A stretch of 15,903 nucleotides of DNA from the NCBI GenBank assembly GCA_000435175.1, contig FR880013.1, positions 1 through 15,903 on the forward strand, read 5' to 3'. Shown here piece after piece: positions 1 to 6,542 of this stretch. A model generated the notes under the pieces. The model worked only from the letters and a program-made list of their open reading frames with translations, was not told the origin of the DNA and did not search any database. This DNA is from Clostridium sp. CAG:245. GTDB lineage: Bacteria; Bacillota; Clostridia; TANB77; CAG-508. Within the stretch, counting starts at the first letter, position 1; each line of letters begins with the position of its first letter. The translations under genes were made by a program, and so were the position numbers.

Positions 1-147
1 ATTTATAATTTTTATTTATTATTTTTCTTTAGTATCTCTCCTTTTCTTATTTATATAAATTATTTTGCAGAATTTTAAAATGATATTTATCAATTATAAT
101 TTTATCAAAACAGCAAATTATTGTAAATAGTTTTTCAATTTTATTTT

Positions 148-171
148 TGACTTTTATCAAATATAAAGTCA
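148..171. promoter_or_regulatory. 7-bp inverted repeat upstream of the XRE gene
   Basis: The arms TGACTTT (148-154) and AAAGTCA (165-171) are perfect reverse complements separated by 10 nt. The site lies about 100 bp before an XRE-family gene, and regulators of that family often bind dyads in their own upstream region. That it is an operator is inference. The DNA around it (1-210) is very AT-rich and shows no other feature I can support, and I could not identify a confident -35/-10 pair for this gene. Confidence 0.3.
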
Positions 172-210
172 TTCTCAAAAATGACATAAAATATTATATT
201 ATAAATAAAA

Positions 211-246
211 AAGTAAGATTATGGTTAATACTTGTTAACCTTACTT
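211..246. promoter_or_regulatory. nested inverted repeat just before the XRE ribosome binding site
   Basis: Two inverted repeats overlap. The outer one is AAGTAAG (211-217) with CTTACTT (240-246). The inner one is GGTTAA (223-228) with TTAACC (235-240). Their centres differ by 3 bp, so the whole cannot be one perfect dyad. As RNA it would form a hairpin with a bulge on the 5' side. It ends 12 nt before the AGGAG at 259-263. It could be an autoregulatory operator for the XRE protein or a 5'-UTR hairpin that affects translation. It lacks a following T-run, so it is not a terminator. Confidence 0.45.
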
Positions 247-274
247 ATACCCTAAGAGAGGAGCTCATCAAAAT

Positions 275-604
275 ATGAATGCCGATAATATAAGTAAACA
301 TATTGGTCAAGTTTGCCAACAGTATAGAATTAAGAATAATTTAACTCAAAATCAGGTTGCAGAATTAACAGGATTGGAGCCAAGGCATATAAGTCAAATA
401 GAAAGAGGTCTATCAAAAGGAAGTATTGATACTCTGTTAAAATTATGTAATGCGTATTCAATTACTCCAGATATTATTTTATATGATTTGCTTGATAATG
501 ATGTAAAAAAATCTGTTTCAATTTATGATGAAAGTTTTAAGAAATTAAGTAAAAGAGATAAAGATAGTATATTACATTTTATTGATTATTTTTTAACAAA
601 ATAA
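275..604 (+). CDS. XRE-family transcriptional regulator
   Basis: This is a 109-residue protein with a Cro/C1-type helix-turn-helix over roughly residues 10-70. The pattern NNLTQNQVAELTGLEP, then HISQIERG and TLLKLCNAYSI, is typical of the family: the recognition helix follows the turn and the last helices close the five-helix domain. The remaining C-terminal 40 residues are charged and carry no domain I recognise, so it is a small DNA-binding regulator without a sensor domain. The start is ATG at 275 with AGGAG at 259-263, a rather long spacing of 11 nt. Two dyads lie upstream (148-171 and 211-246) and are candidate self-binding sites. A strong hairpin follows the stop. The target genes cannot be read from the window, because the next gene is convergent. 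Confidence 0.9.
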   Translation: MNADNISKHIGQVCQQYRIKNNLTQNQVAELTGLEPRHISQIERGLSKGSIDTLLKLCNAYSITPDIILYDLLDNDVKKSVSIYDESFKKLSKRDKDSILHFIDYFLTK

Positions 605-610
605 ATTAAA

Positions 611-654
611 AACTTATAAACATAGCAAATGGCTAAATTTATAAGTTCTTTTTT
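611..654. terminator. bidirectional intrinsic terminator between XRE gene and the convergent small gene
   Basis: The stem AACTTATAAA (611-620) pairs perfectly with TTTATAAGTT (638-647). A second inner stem, TAGC with GCTA, sits in the loop. On the plus strand it is followed by CTTTTTT. On the minus strand the stem is followed by TTTTTAATTTATTTT, so both converging genes can use it. The minus-strand gene's stop codon is at 653-655, immediately next to the hairpin. Confidence 0.85.
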
Positions 655-916
655 ATATCCTTTTCAAGTCTTCTCCATATTTTACACCTAACGAATAGCT
701 AAATGCAAAATAATATTCTTCGGTCTTATAAAATAGCTGTACTATTTCATTAAACTGTTCTTTTTGTTGTTTTGACAAAGTTTGTTCGAGTTCTTCCATT
801 GCATCAGTCAGCCTAAGATATTCTGCTTTGAAATTTTGATTTTCTTTTAAAATTGGTAATTTTTGCTCTACATAATCACTAATAAATTTATAGTTATCAT
901 TATTAAATATTTCCAT
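653..916 (-). CDS. small hypothetical protein (87 aa)
   Basis: I do not recognise this protein with certainty. It is 87 residues, with no signal peptide or membrane segment. It looks mainly alpha-helical, with charged and aromatic patches (a YFAFSYSLGVKYG stretch near the C-terminus) and a Glu/Gln-rich middle (EELEQTLSKQQKEQFNEIVQ) that could form a coiled coil. Small helical proteins of this size and style occur as DUF-type families in Clostridia, but I cannot name the family safely. The gene is real: its ATG follows a strong AGGAGG located 10-15 nt upstream on the minus strand, and it ends at a hairpin terminator shared with the XRE gene. It is separated from comEA upstream by about 150 bp without a clear promoter, so comEA readthrough is possible. 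Confidence 0.7.
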   Translation of the reverse strand: MEIFNNDNYKFISDYVEQKLPILKENQNFKAEYLRLTDAMEELEQTLSKQQKEQFNEIVQLFYKTEEYYFAFSYSLGVKYGEDLKRI

Positions 917-1069
917 GTTATTCTCCCTCCTATGGCATAAATTTATTTTTTATTAACTTATTATTTATTGGCCATTTATATATATTAAGAGTATTTCCTT
1001 ATATTACGTTTTTAGACATCTTAATATATTTTTAATAATAATAACTTTACTATACCACATAAGTTTAAA

Positions 1070-1657
1070 TTAACGTACTGTTATTTTATCTTTTATGTTA
1101 TCGAATTTGCTTTCTCCTATCCCAGATACATTTTTCAAGTCTTCTATTGCTTTGAATTTTCCATTTTGTCTTCTATAATCTATTATTTTTTGAGCTGTTG
1201 ACTCACCTATTCCTGGAAGTGATGTTAGTTCTTCTAGTGTTGCTGTGTTTAAATTTACAGTACTGCTTTCTCCAGTTGTGTCTTTATAATCTTCTATCTC
1301 ATCTGTTTTATTTGGCACATAAATTTTATCTCCATCATTTAATATTTGTGCCAAGTTTAATTTATTTAAATCTGCTTCTTCTGTTTCACCCCCAGCAGCC
1401 TCTATGGCATCTACTATTCTCTGCCCGCTTTTTAGTATAACAATTCCTGGATATTTTACCTCTCCAATTATATGTATTGTTATTTCTTCTTTTTCTTCAT
1501 CTTTCGTTTCTTCTTCATTTTCCGTTGTAACAGCCAATGTATCATCATATGTATAATCGTTTTTCGATTCTTTATAAAAGTATAACCCAATTACAACAAT
1601 AGCAATAACTATGGCTATACCTATAATTATTTTTGTTTTTAAATTTAAGCTTTCCAT
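1070..1657 (-). CDS. comEA: ComEA-type DNA-binding competence protein
   Basis: ComEA is the membrane-anchored receptor that binds double-stranded DNA outside the cell and hands it to the ComEC channel during natural transformation. This 195-residue protein shows the standard Gram-positive order. A single N-terminal membrane helix (about residues 9-28) is followed by an acidic linker (about 35-58). A SLBB domain (about 59-116, with GEVKYPGIV and NDGDKIYVP) follows. The C-terminal helix-hairpin-helix region (about 133-195) has two hairpins, LPGIG at 147-151 and VSGIG at 177-181. The motif VNLNTATLEELTSLPGIG is the family hallmark. GGAAG precedes the ATG. No comEC is next to it, and the upstream side holds a large palindrome (1684-1808). 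I found no convincing promoter or terminator. Proteins of this kind occur in many Clostridia not known to be transformable. Confidence 0.92.
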   Translation of the reverse strand: MESLNLKTKIIIGIAIVIAIVVIGLYFYKESKNDYTYDDTLAVTTENEEETKDEEKEEITIHIIGEVKYPGIVILKSGQRIVDAIEAAGGETEEADLNKLNLAQILNDGDKIYVPNKTDEIEDYKDTTGESSTVNLNTATLEELTSLPGIGESTAQKIIDYRRQNGKFKAIEDLKNVSGIGESKFDNIKDKITVR

Positions 1658-1683
1658 GTTGCTTCCTTTCTTTAGAAAATTTT

Positions 1684-1808
1684 GGTTGAAAAGAAATTAA
1701 ATTTTGGCAAGGAAAATAACTTTTAAAAGGCAAGGGCGCATACTTTGTGTATGTAACCGCGTTTTAAAAGTAGTTTGACGTAGACAAAATTGTAATTTCT
1801 TTTTAACC
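1684..1808. repeat. nested palindromic element (MITE-like or structured RNA)
   Basis: Two outer arms, 1684-1706 and 1785-1808, are imperfect reverse complements: both begin GGTT(G/A)AAAAGAAATTA when read inward and end ATTTTG, with one mismatch and one extra base. Inside them lies a perfect 10-bp pair, ACTTTTAAAA (1719-1728) and TTTTAAAAGT (1762-1771). At the centre CATAC (1739-1743) pairs with GTATG (1749-1753) inside a locally GC-richer segment (1730-1761). The unit fills most of the comEA-dacF divergent gap and ends 34 bp before the dacF -35 box. Terminal inverted repeats around a small non-coding core are what a MITE looks like, while the nested pairing would also suit a hairpin RNA. No second copy occurs in this window, so mobility is inference. 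Confidence 0.6.
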
Positions 1809-1842
1809 ATTACTTTAAAATTTAATTTTACCTATATACCCA

Positions 1843-1871
1843 TTGAAAAATCATGTATTTTAATGTATTAT
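1843..1871 (+). promoter_or_regulatory. sigma-A-type promoter of dacF
   Basis: TTGAAA (1843-1848) and TATTAT (1866-1871) are separated by exactly 17 bp, each matching the vegetative consensus at five of six positions. The predicted transcript starts near 1878, 21 nt before the chosen start codon. The alternative ATG at 1863 lies inside this promoter, which argues against using it. Confidence 0.7.
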
Positions 1872-1898
1872 ATACATACATTTTACAAAGGAGATATC

Positions 1899-3512
1899 AT
1901 GCAATTTTTTCATAAGTTTAAGAAGATTACTTTTTTATTTTTTATTTTATTAACATTAAATACCAATTTAATATATGCTGAAAGTATAAATGGTTCTGCC
2001 ACTGGTGCTAATGCAAATATTTCTAGCACTAGTACTAATATAAATTCAGCCACAGACGCAGATTCTTCAGATGCCTCTAGTAATAACAGCTCTACTGACG
2101 TTTCAGTTCCTAGTACATATTCGCCTGCATGTATTTTGATGGATCAAAACTCTGGTAAGATTTTATATAGCAAGAATGCAAATACAAAAATGTATCCAGC
2201 AAGTACCACTAAGATTATGACCGCAATTTTAACTCTTGAGAATTGTAAACTAGATGAAGTTGCGACAGCTAGCCACAACGCAGTATATTCTATTCCATAT
2301 AGTTATTCAGTTGCTACTATTCAAGAAGGTGAAGAACTTACTATTGAACAGCTTTTGAATGTTTTGCTTATTCCTTCTGCAAATGATGCTGCAGTTGTTT
2401 TGGCTGAACACATTGCAGGTTCTGTTGAAGCTTTTGCAGAGATGATGAATAATAAAGCCGTAGAAATTGGTTGTAAGAATACTCATTTCGTAAATCCTAA
2501 TGGAATTCATAATGAAGACCATTATTCAACTGCTTACGACTTAGCTTTAATGGGCCAATATGCAATGAAGTTCGATGTTTTTAGAAGCATTGTTTCTAAA
2601 ACTTCATACGCATTACCTGCTACTGCCAAATATGATAAGGAAGATAGATTATTTAACACAACAAATGATTTAATTAAGAAGAATTACAGTTCTTCTCCAA
2701 GAAATTACTATTATGAATATGCTACTGGTGCTAAGACTGGTTACACAGATGCAGCAAAGAGTTGTATAGTTGCCACGGCCACAAAAAATGATGTTTCTTT
2801 AATTGCTGTTGTTTTACATGACAGTACAACTGATGCAGGTTTGAGCCAAAGAGCTTTAGACTGCAAGGCATTGTTTGAATATGGTTTTAACAATTATTCT
2901 GAAAAAACTATTGTAAATAAGACTGATGTTGCTAAACAGATTACTGTTGAAAATGCTACTAAAGAAACTGAAAATTTGGATTTATTATATGAAAATAGTT
3001 TGGAAGGATTAATACCAAATAATGTTGATATTTCAACATATACGCCAAACATAAAACTTTCTGATAATATATCTGCTCCTATTTTTGAGGGCACAAAACT
3101 TGGAACTGCTACATTTGACATAGATGGTTTTAGTTATACCTGTGACTTGGTTGCATCTCATACTGTATATAAATCTAATTACACAAAAACATTAATGGAA
3201 CTCGCATTATTAATAATTTTCTTATTTATATTGGCGAAATTCTTACATTTTATAAATAATAGAAAAAATAATAACAGGACCAATAATTATAAAAAATCTA
3301 AAAACTCTAAAAATATTAGAAGCAAAAATTCAAGAAATTCTAAAAATAGAAAATATGCTAGTGACACTAGAAGCTCAAAAGCCGTAGTCAAAGCTAAAAA
3401 TTCAAAACCTGCAAAAAGAACTTCTACTAAAACTCTTTTTAAACATCTTGGCATCTTTAATCATAAAGACTATGAAAAAAGTTATATTGATGACTTTTAT
3501 CCAAAATATTAA
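1899..3512 (+). CDS. dacF: serine-type D-Ala-D-Ala carboxypeptidase (DacF/PBP5-like, peptidase S11)
   Basis: The protein trims the terminal D-Ala of peptidoglycan stem peptides outside the membrane. The start is ATG 1899, because AAAGGAG (1887-1893) sits 5 nt before it and the earlier ATG at 1863 falls in the promoter. The product is 537 aa. Residues 1-27 form a signal peptide and about 28-80 a Ser/Thr/Asn/Ala-rich linker. The S11 catalytic domain carries STTK (102-105, nucleophile S102), SAN (160-162) and KTG (279-281). A beta-rich PBP5-like C-terminal domain follows. A real transmembrane helix (about 431-452) comes next, and then an 85-residue tail rich in Lys, Asn, Ser and Arg. Most relatives end with a short amphipathic anchor; here the tail should lie in the cytoplasm. 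The gene is monocistronic between its promoter and terminator, and faces an LCP gene that also works on the wall. The dacF symbol is by family likeness, not orthology. Confidence 0.92.
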   Translation: MQFFHKFKKITFLFFILLTLNTNLIYAESINGSATGANANISSTSTNINSATDADSSDASSNNSSTDVSVPSTYSPACILMDQNSGKILYSKNANTKMYPASTTKIMTAILTLENCKLDEVATASHNAVYSIPYSYSVATIQEGEELTIEQLLNVLLIPSANDAAVVLAEHIAGSVEAFAEMMNNKAVEIGCKNTHFVNPNGIHNEDHYSTAYDLALMGQYAMKFDVFRSIVSKTSYALPATAKYDKEDRLFNTTNDLIKKNYSSSPRNYYYEYATGAKTGYTDAAKSCIVATATKNDVSLIAVVLHDSTTDAGLSQRALDCKALFEYGFNNYSEKTIVNKTDVAKQITVENATKETENLDLLYENSLEGLIPNNVDISTYTPNIKLSDNISAPIFEGTKLGTATFDIDGFSYTCDLVASHTVYKSNYTKTLMELALLIIFLFILAKFLHFINNRKNNNRTNNYKKSKNSKNIRSKNSRNSKNRKYASDTRSSKAVVKAKNSKPAKRTSTKTLFKHLGIFNHKDYEKSYIDDFYPKY

Positions 3513-3557
3513 AGCACAGAAAAATAGGGCTATGTACCCTATTTTTTCTATGCTTTT
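3511..3557. terminator. bidirectional terminator between dacF and the LCP gene
   Basis: AAAATAGGG and CCCTATTTT pair around the loop CTATGTA, and the stem extends outward with AAAGCA against TGCTTT, giving a long hairpin with one or two mismatches. The 3' side has the TTTTTT run inside the stem. It starts on the dacF stop codon and ends 18 bp before the LCP stop codon, so both converging transcripts can end here. Confidence 0.85.
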
Positions 3558-3574
3558 ATAAAACTTATTCTATA

Positions 3575-4723
3575 TTATTTGGTTGTATTTGTTGTAGCTT
3601 CATCTTCACCGCTTGTTGTTGATGGAAATAACTCATTAACTAGAGCTTTTGTTTTTCTTTCGTTTGCAATGTATAATGAAACTCCATTGCACATTTCTAC
3701 ATCTCCTGGAACCATTCCAGTTTTTATGTTATCTGCATCAAACTTAACTGCATATGGAACATATGCTTTAATTTCATTGAAGTCTAGGTTTGTTTTTACG
3801 TTTTCTGACATTATATCTATTACCTGTTTTAGCTTGAATATATTCTGTGGTTTTAATGTTTGCTTTAATGTTGCAATTATAAACTCTCTTTGAGTTCTCA
3901 TTCTTCCCAAATCTTGTTGTCCGTAAGAACTTGGGTATGTAGAGCCATCATTGTTATGTCTAAAACGCAATAATTGTTCTGCTTTTGCTCCGTCAATTAA
4001 CTGTTCCCCAGCCTTTAAATCTATATATAAATTTTGGTCTGTATCTTCAGTGTAATGCATGTCTATTGGTACATTAAATGTAACCCCTCCAATAGCATCA
4101 ACTAATTTTATTAATGCTTTTGTATCTATAATTACATAATTTTCTAGATTTAAACCTGTTAGTGCATTTATTCTATCTATTGCCTCTGGTATGTTTGTAC
4201 CACTTCTAAATACAGTATTTATCTTGTAACTTGCAAGATAATTTTGCGTTGCCGTATTTCTATTTCTCCTTCCAACATATGTATCTCTTGGAATTGACAT
4301 TAGTGAGGCTTTCTGCGTCTTTGGATTGTATGAAGCTACCATTATTGTATCTGCTAACTTATAATCGTCTACACCGCTCTCCCCCATTATTAGAAGTTGT
4401 ATAGGCTCTAAGTTTTGCAATTTTTCAGTATCTTCGCCAAGTATAGTTGCCAATGCTCCAGTTAAGCCACCACCATTTTGATATATTTTATATCCGAAAA
4501 GTGTTCCGGCTAATATTATTGCTACTAATAAAATTGTTACTACAACTCTTTTTACTTTTCTAACAGTTTTTACTTTTTTCTTAGCCTTAACTGGCTCTTG
4601 TTTTTTTATTCTCATATTTGGTTGTTTTTGCTTAACTTGTTTATCGTTATTTTTCTTATTGTTCTCTTCTGGCATGGCATGTCTGCCACGAGACTTTTCA
4701 TCAGTCTTTTTATTTCTACTCAA
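3575..4723 (-). CDS. LytR-CpsA-Psr (LCP) family cell-wall glycopolymer ligase
   Basis: LCP proteins move lipid-linked wall polymers such as teichoic acid or capsule onto peptidoglycan at the outer membrane face. I place the start at TTG 4723-4721, because GGGAG (4736-4732) lies 8 nt upstream; the open frame itself extends to a GTG at 4738 with no Shine-Dalgarno. The product is 382 aa: a strongly basic cytoplasmic N-terminus (1-60), one membrane helix (about 60-80), then the LCP domain. Its markers are LADTIMVASYNP (about 123-134), SIPRDTYVGRRN (143-154), the IDTKALIKLVDAIGGV segment, LIDGAKAEQLLRFRH and DLGRMRTQREF (about 271-281). The acidic and Arg residues that bind the pyrophosphate are all present. 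It has its own promoter (4756-4784) divergent from the LytTR gene. Several LCP paralogues usually exist per genome, so the exact polymer cannot be told. Confidence 0.93.
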   Translation of the reverse strand: MSRNKKTDEKSRGRHAMPEENNKKNNDKQVKQKQPNMRIKKQEPVKAKKKVKTVRKVKRVVVTILLVAIILAGTLFGYKIYQNGGGLTGALATILGEDTEKLQNLEPIQLLIMGESGVDDYKLADTIMVASYNPKTQKASLMSIPRDTYVGRRNRNTATQNYLASYKINTVFRSGTNIPEAIDRINALTGLNLENYVIIDTKALIKLVDAIGGVTFNVPIDMHYTEDTDQNLYIDLKAGEQLIDGAKAEQLLRFRHNNDGSTYPSSYGQQDLGRMRTQREFIIATLKQTLKPQNIFKLKQVIDIMSENVKTNLDFNEIKAYVPYAVKFDADNIKTGMVPGDVEMCNGVSLYIANERKTKALVNELFPSTTSGEDEATTNTTK

Positions 4724-4755
4724 TAGTATCACTCCCACATAACTTTATGATTAAC

Positions 4756-4784
4756 AGTATAACAAATATACGGAAAAATAGCAA
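4756..4784 (-). promoter_or_regulatory. promoter of the LCP gene
   Basis: Read on the minus strand, TTGCTA (4784-4779) and TATACT (4761-4756) are 17 bp apart, with TG one base before the -10, an extended -10. The transcript should start near 4749, leaving a leader of about 25 nt before the TTG start. It is divergent from the LytTR promoter, with about 50 bp between the two -35 boxes. Confidence 0.65.
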
Positions 4785-4833
4785 TAGAAAAATACCACTT
4801 AGAGCATAAATCTAACCACTTATTTTTTAATTA

Positions 4834-4862
4834 TTGAATTTATCTATCTTGCTTGCTATAAT
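4834..4862 (+). promoter_or_regulatory. promoter of the LytTR-DUF3021 operon
   Basis: TTGAAT (4834-4839), a 17-bp spacer and a perfect TATAAT (4857-4862) preceded by TG at the extended -10 position. It would start RNA near 4869, 27 nt before the LytTR start codon. Confidence 0.75.
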
Positions 4863-4895
4863 ACAAACAAGAATATATTAATAGGAGCATAGGAA

Positions 4896-5336
4896 ATGGA
4901 TATCGAAATTAAATTGGATTCAAATTATAATATACCCAAAGTAATTATTTATACAAATAAAGTTACAGACGAAGTAAATAATATTTTAAATAATATATCA
5001 ATGATAAATTCTAAAAAGCTTACTGCTTTTAAAGACGAAAAAATGTATATATTAAATTCTGATGATATAGAATCTGTATATTCAGAGGGTGGAAAAGTGT
5101 ACATAAAATGCAATGGTGTAATATATAGTATAAAATATAGACTTTACGAATTGGAAGATATTTTAGATTCAAATACATTTATACGCATCTCAAACTCTGA
5201 AATTGTTAATTTTGATAGAGTAAAAAATATCGATTTCAAATTTATTGGAACTATATTACTAAACTTTAAAAATGGAGACGTTTCTTATGTTTCCAGAAGA
5301 TATATACCAAAGATAAAGAAATTTTTAGGAATATAA
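4896..5336 (+). CDS. LytTR-domain transcriptional regulator
   Basis: This is a 146-residue protein that binds DNA through a LytTR domain (about residues 45-146), a beta-rich fold that inserts into successive major grooves at direct repeats. Diagnostic segments are DIESVYSEGGKVYIKCNG, FIRISNSEIVNFDRVKNI and the closing SRRYIPKIKKFLG. It has no receiver domain. The short N-terminal part (1-44) has beta and helix character as in the stand-alone LytTR regulators of Firmicutes. The start is ATG 4896 with AGGAG at 4883-4887. The next gene begins 15 nt after the stop and encodes a DUF3021 membrane protein. This pairing is common, and in studied LytTR/membrane-inhibitor pairs the membrane partner restrains the regulator, so a similar inhibitory role is likely but not shown here. 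An upstream extended -10 promoter drives both genes, and autoregulation is plausible. Confidence 0.9.
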   Translation: MDIEIKLDSNYNIPKVIIYTNKVTDEVNNILNNISMINSKKLTAFKDEKMYILNSDDIESVYSEGGKVYIKCNGVIYSIKYRLYELEDILDSNTFIRISNSEIVNFDRVKNIDFKFIGTILLNFKNGDVSYVSRRYIPKIKKFLGI

Positions 5337-5351
5337 AAAGGAGTGATTAAT

Positions 5352-5837
5352 ATGAATACAAAAAATTTTATTAAGAAAATTTTAACAAAATCAATTATAG
5401 GCTTTCCGATTGGAGTAACTATTCTTATGTTATTGTATGTTATTGTAAATCCATTTTTCGGTGAAGTAGCATTTAGTTATGAATTAAATCGATTACATAA
5501 TATACAGACATTCATTTTACAGCTTTTATTATCTGGATTATCTGGTTTTATGTTACTCATTGCATTTTATAGCATATTATTTTTGCAAGATGCAGAACTA
5601 GAAAATAGATTTGCAACAGAGCATCCATATAGAGCCATATTTTATGCCATTGTAAGTGTATTAATAACTTTTATAATTATTATGGTAATTTCAAGAGCAA
5701 ACATATTTAGTACAACAATTAGTATCTTAATTGAAATTGTTTATCCTGTACTTTATGCCGTATTAGGATTTGTGTTACTTATAAAAGATTCAATAATGAA
5801 ATATACAATAAATAAAATAAACAAGAAATTACAATAA
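5352..5837 (+). CDS. DUF3021 family membrane protein, partner of LytTR regulator
   Basis: This is a 161-residue polytopic protein with four hydrophobic helices, at about residues 14-33, 48-72, 95-116 and 122-144, separated by short loops. The first ends in a VNPFFGE loop and the second pair is joined by a charged stretch (AELENRFATEHPYRA). Four helices with about this length and a position directly behind a small LytTR gene are the features of DUF3021. I use ATG 5352, with AGGAG at 5339-5343 giving 8 nt spacing; an in-frame GTG at 5343 overlaps that Shine-Dalgarno and is unlikely. The gene is cotranscribed with the LytTR gene and ends at a strong hairpin. By analogy with LytTR regulatory systems it probably keeps the regulator at the membrane until a signal arrives; the signal is unknown. 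Confidence 0.82.
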   Translation: MNTKNFIKKILTKSIIGFPIGVTILMLLYVIVNPFFGEVAFSYELNRLHNIQTFILQLLLSGLSGFMLLIAFYSILFLQDAELENRFATEHPYRAIFYAIVSVLITFIIIMVISRANIFSTTISILIEIVYPVLYAVLGFVLLIKDSIMKYTINKINKKLQ

Positions 5838-5844
5838 TCTTTAG

Positions 5845-5884
5845 AAAAAGTAGATGTTAGTTTAAGATTAACATCTACTTTTTT
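5845..5884. terminator. bidirectional terminator between DUF3021 and cvpA genes
   Basis: The perfect 15-bp stem has arms AAAAAGTAGATGTTA (5845-5859) and TAACATCTACTTTTT (5869-5883) around a 9-nt loop, followed by T on the plus strand. The A-rich left arm supplies the T-run for the minus strand, so it can also end the CvpA operon, whose stop lies at 5890. Confidence 0.88.
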
Positions 5885-5889
5885 ATGTT

Positions 5890-6528
5890 TTATTTAAATA
5901 GTAAGTTTAATATTATGTTATTATTGTACAGCATTTCTCCTAAGCTTGATTTTGCTATTGCTGTAACTACTGCATTGTTTGCCCAAATTACGCTTGTTAG
6001 TGATATTACGGCAAGAACTGCATATACAATAACTATTCCCTCTATTGCTCCATATGCTAATCCACCTAGTTTATCTACTTGCTTTATTACTGGAAGGTCT
6101 GTTAGTATTTTTGCAAATAGACTTATTAATACTAGTATTACTCTTACTGCTAAAAATATTACAATGCCTGAGCCTATATTTACTATTGTTATTGTTGTGT
6201 GGTCTATTACATTGGCTTTTACTTCGTCTGTTGCATTTTCTATTTCTTTATTTATGTTATCCATTATTGTTGATGGAACGTTTTCTTCTGTATTTTCTGT
6301 TTTATCTTCAACACCTAATGTTGCACTTAATGTTGTTCTTATGTTATCGTCTATTACTGTATTCTCTATTACTGCATTTGCAACTGGTTTATATAAAACA
6401 AATGCTACAACTATTGCTATTATAAATGAAAGTAACTTTATTAAACTTCCTGTTAGTCCTTTTTTATATCCTAAAAATATGAATAGTAAAACTACTGCTA
6501 TTATTATTAAATCTACTATTATCCCCAT
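5890..6528 (-). CDS. CvpA family membrane protein
   Basis: This is a 212-residue membrane protein of the CvpA type. Two N-terminal helices (about residues 3-20 and 29-47) are separated by the short basic turn GYKKGLTGSL, which is a family mark. A soluble, acidic insertion follows (about 50-108). Two further helices (about 112-136 and 156-182) flank DLPVIKQVDKLGGLAYGAIEG, another family mark. CvpA was named for colicin V export in Escherichia coli. Homologues across bacteria are linked with envelope integrity, and the biochemical role is unresolved. It is the last gene of the operon, 14 nt after the DUF5711 gene, with AAGGAGGGG before its ATG. The long middle insertion exceeds that of short homologues. 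A plus-strand open frame of similar length over the same bases is an antisense shadow. Confidence 0.85.
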   Translation of the reverse strand: MGIIVDLIIIAVVLLFIFLGYKKGLTGSLIKLLSFIIAIVVAFVLYKPVANAVIENTVIDDNIRTTLSATLGVEDKTENTEENVPSTIMDNINKEIENATDEVKANVIDHTTITIVNIGSGIVIFLAVRVILVLISLFAKILTDLPVIKQVDKLGGLAYGAIEGIVIVYAVLAVISLTSVIWANNAVVTAIAKSSLGEMLYNNNIILNLLFK

Positions 6529-6542
6529 ACTTTCCCCTCCTT

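Noticed and set aside
147..167. TTGACT with TATAAA as promoter for the XRE gene
   Set aside because: The spacing is only 9 bp, too short for a vegetative promoter.
1043..1065. AACTT...AAGTT as a terminator for comEA
   Set aside because: The stem is 5 bp with unpaired middle and no proper T-run, so I do not call it.
1863..1898. Longer start of the carboxypeptidase at ATG 1863
   Set aside because: The ATG lies inside the promoter, whereas AAAGGAG precedes ATG 1899 and a signal peptide begins there.
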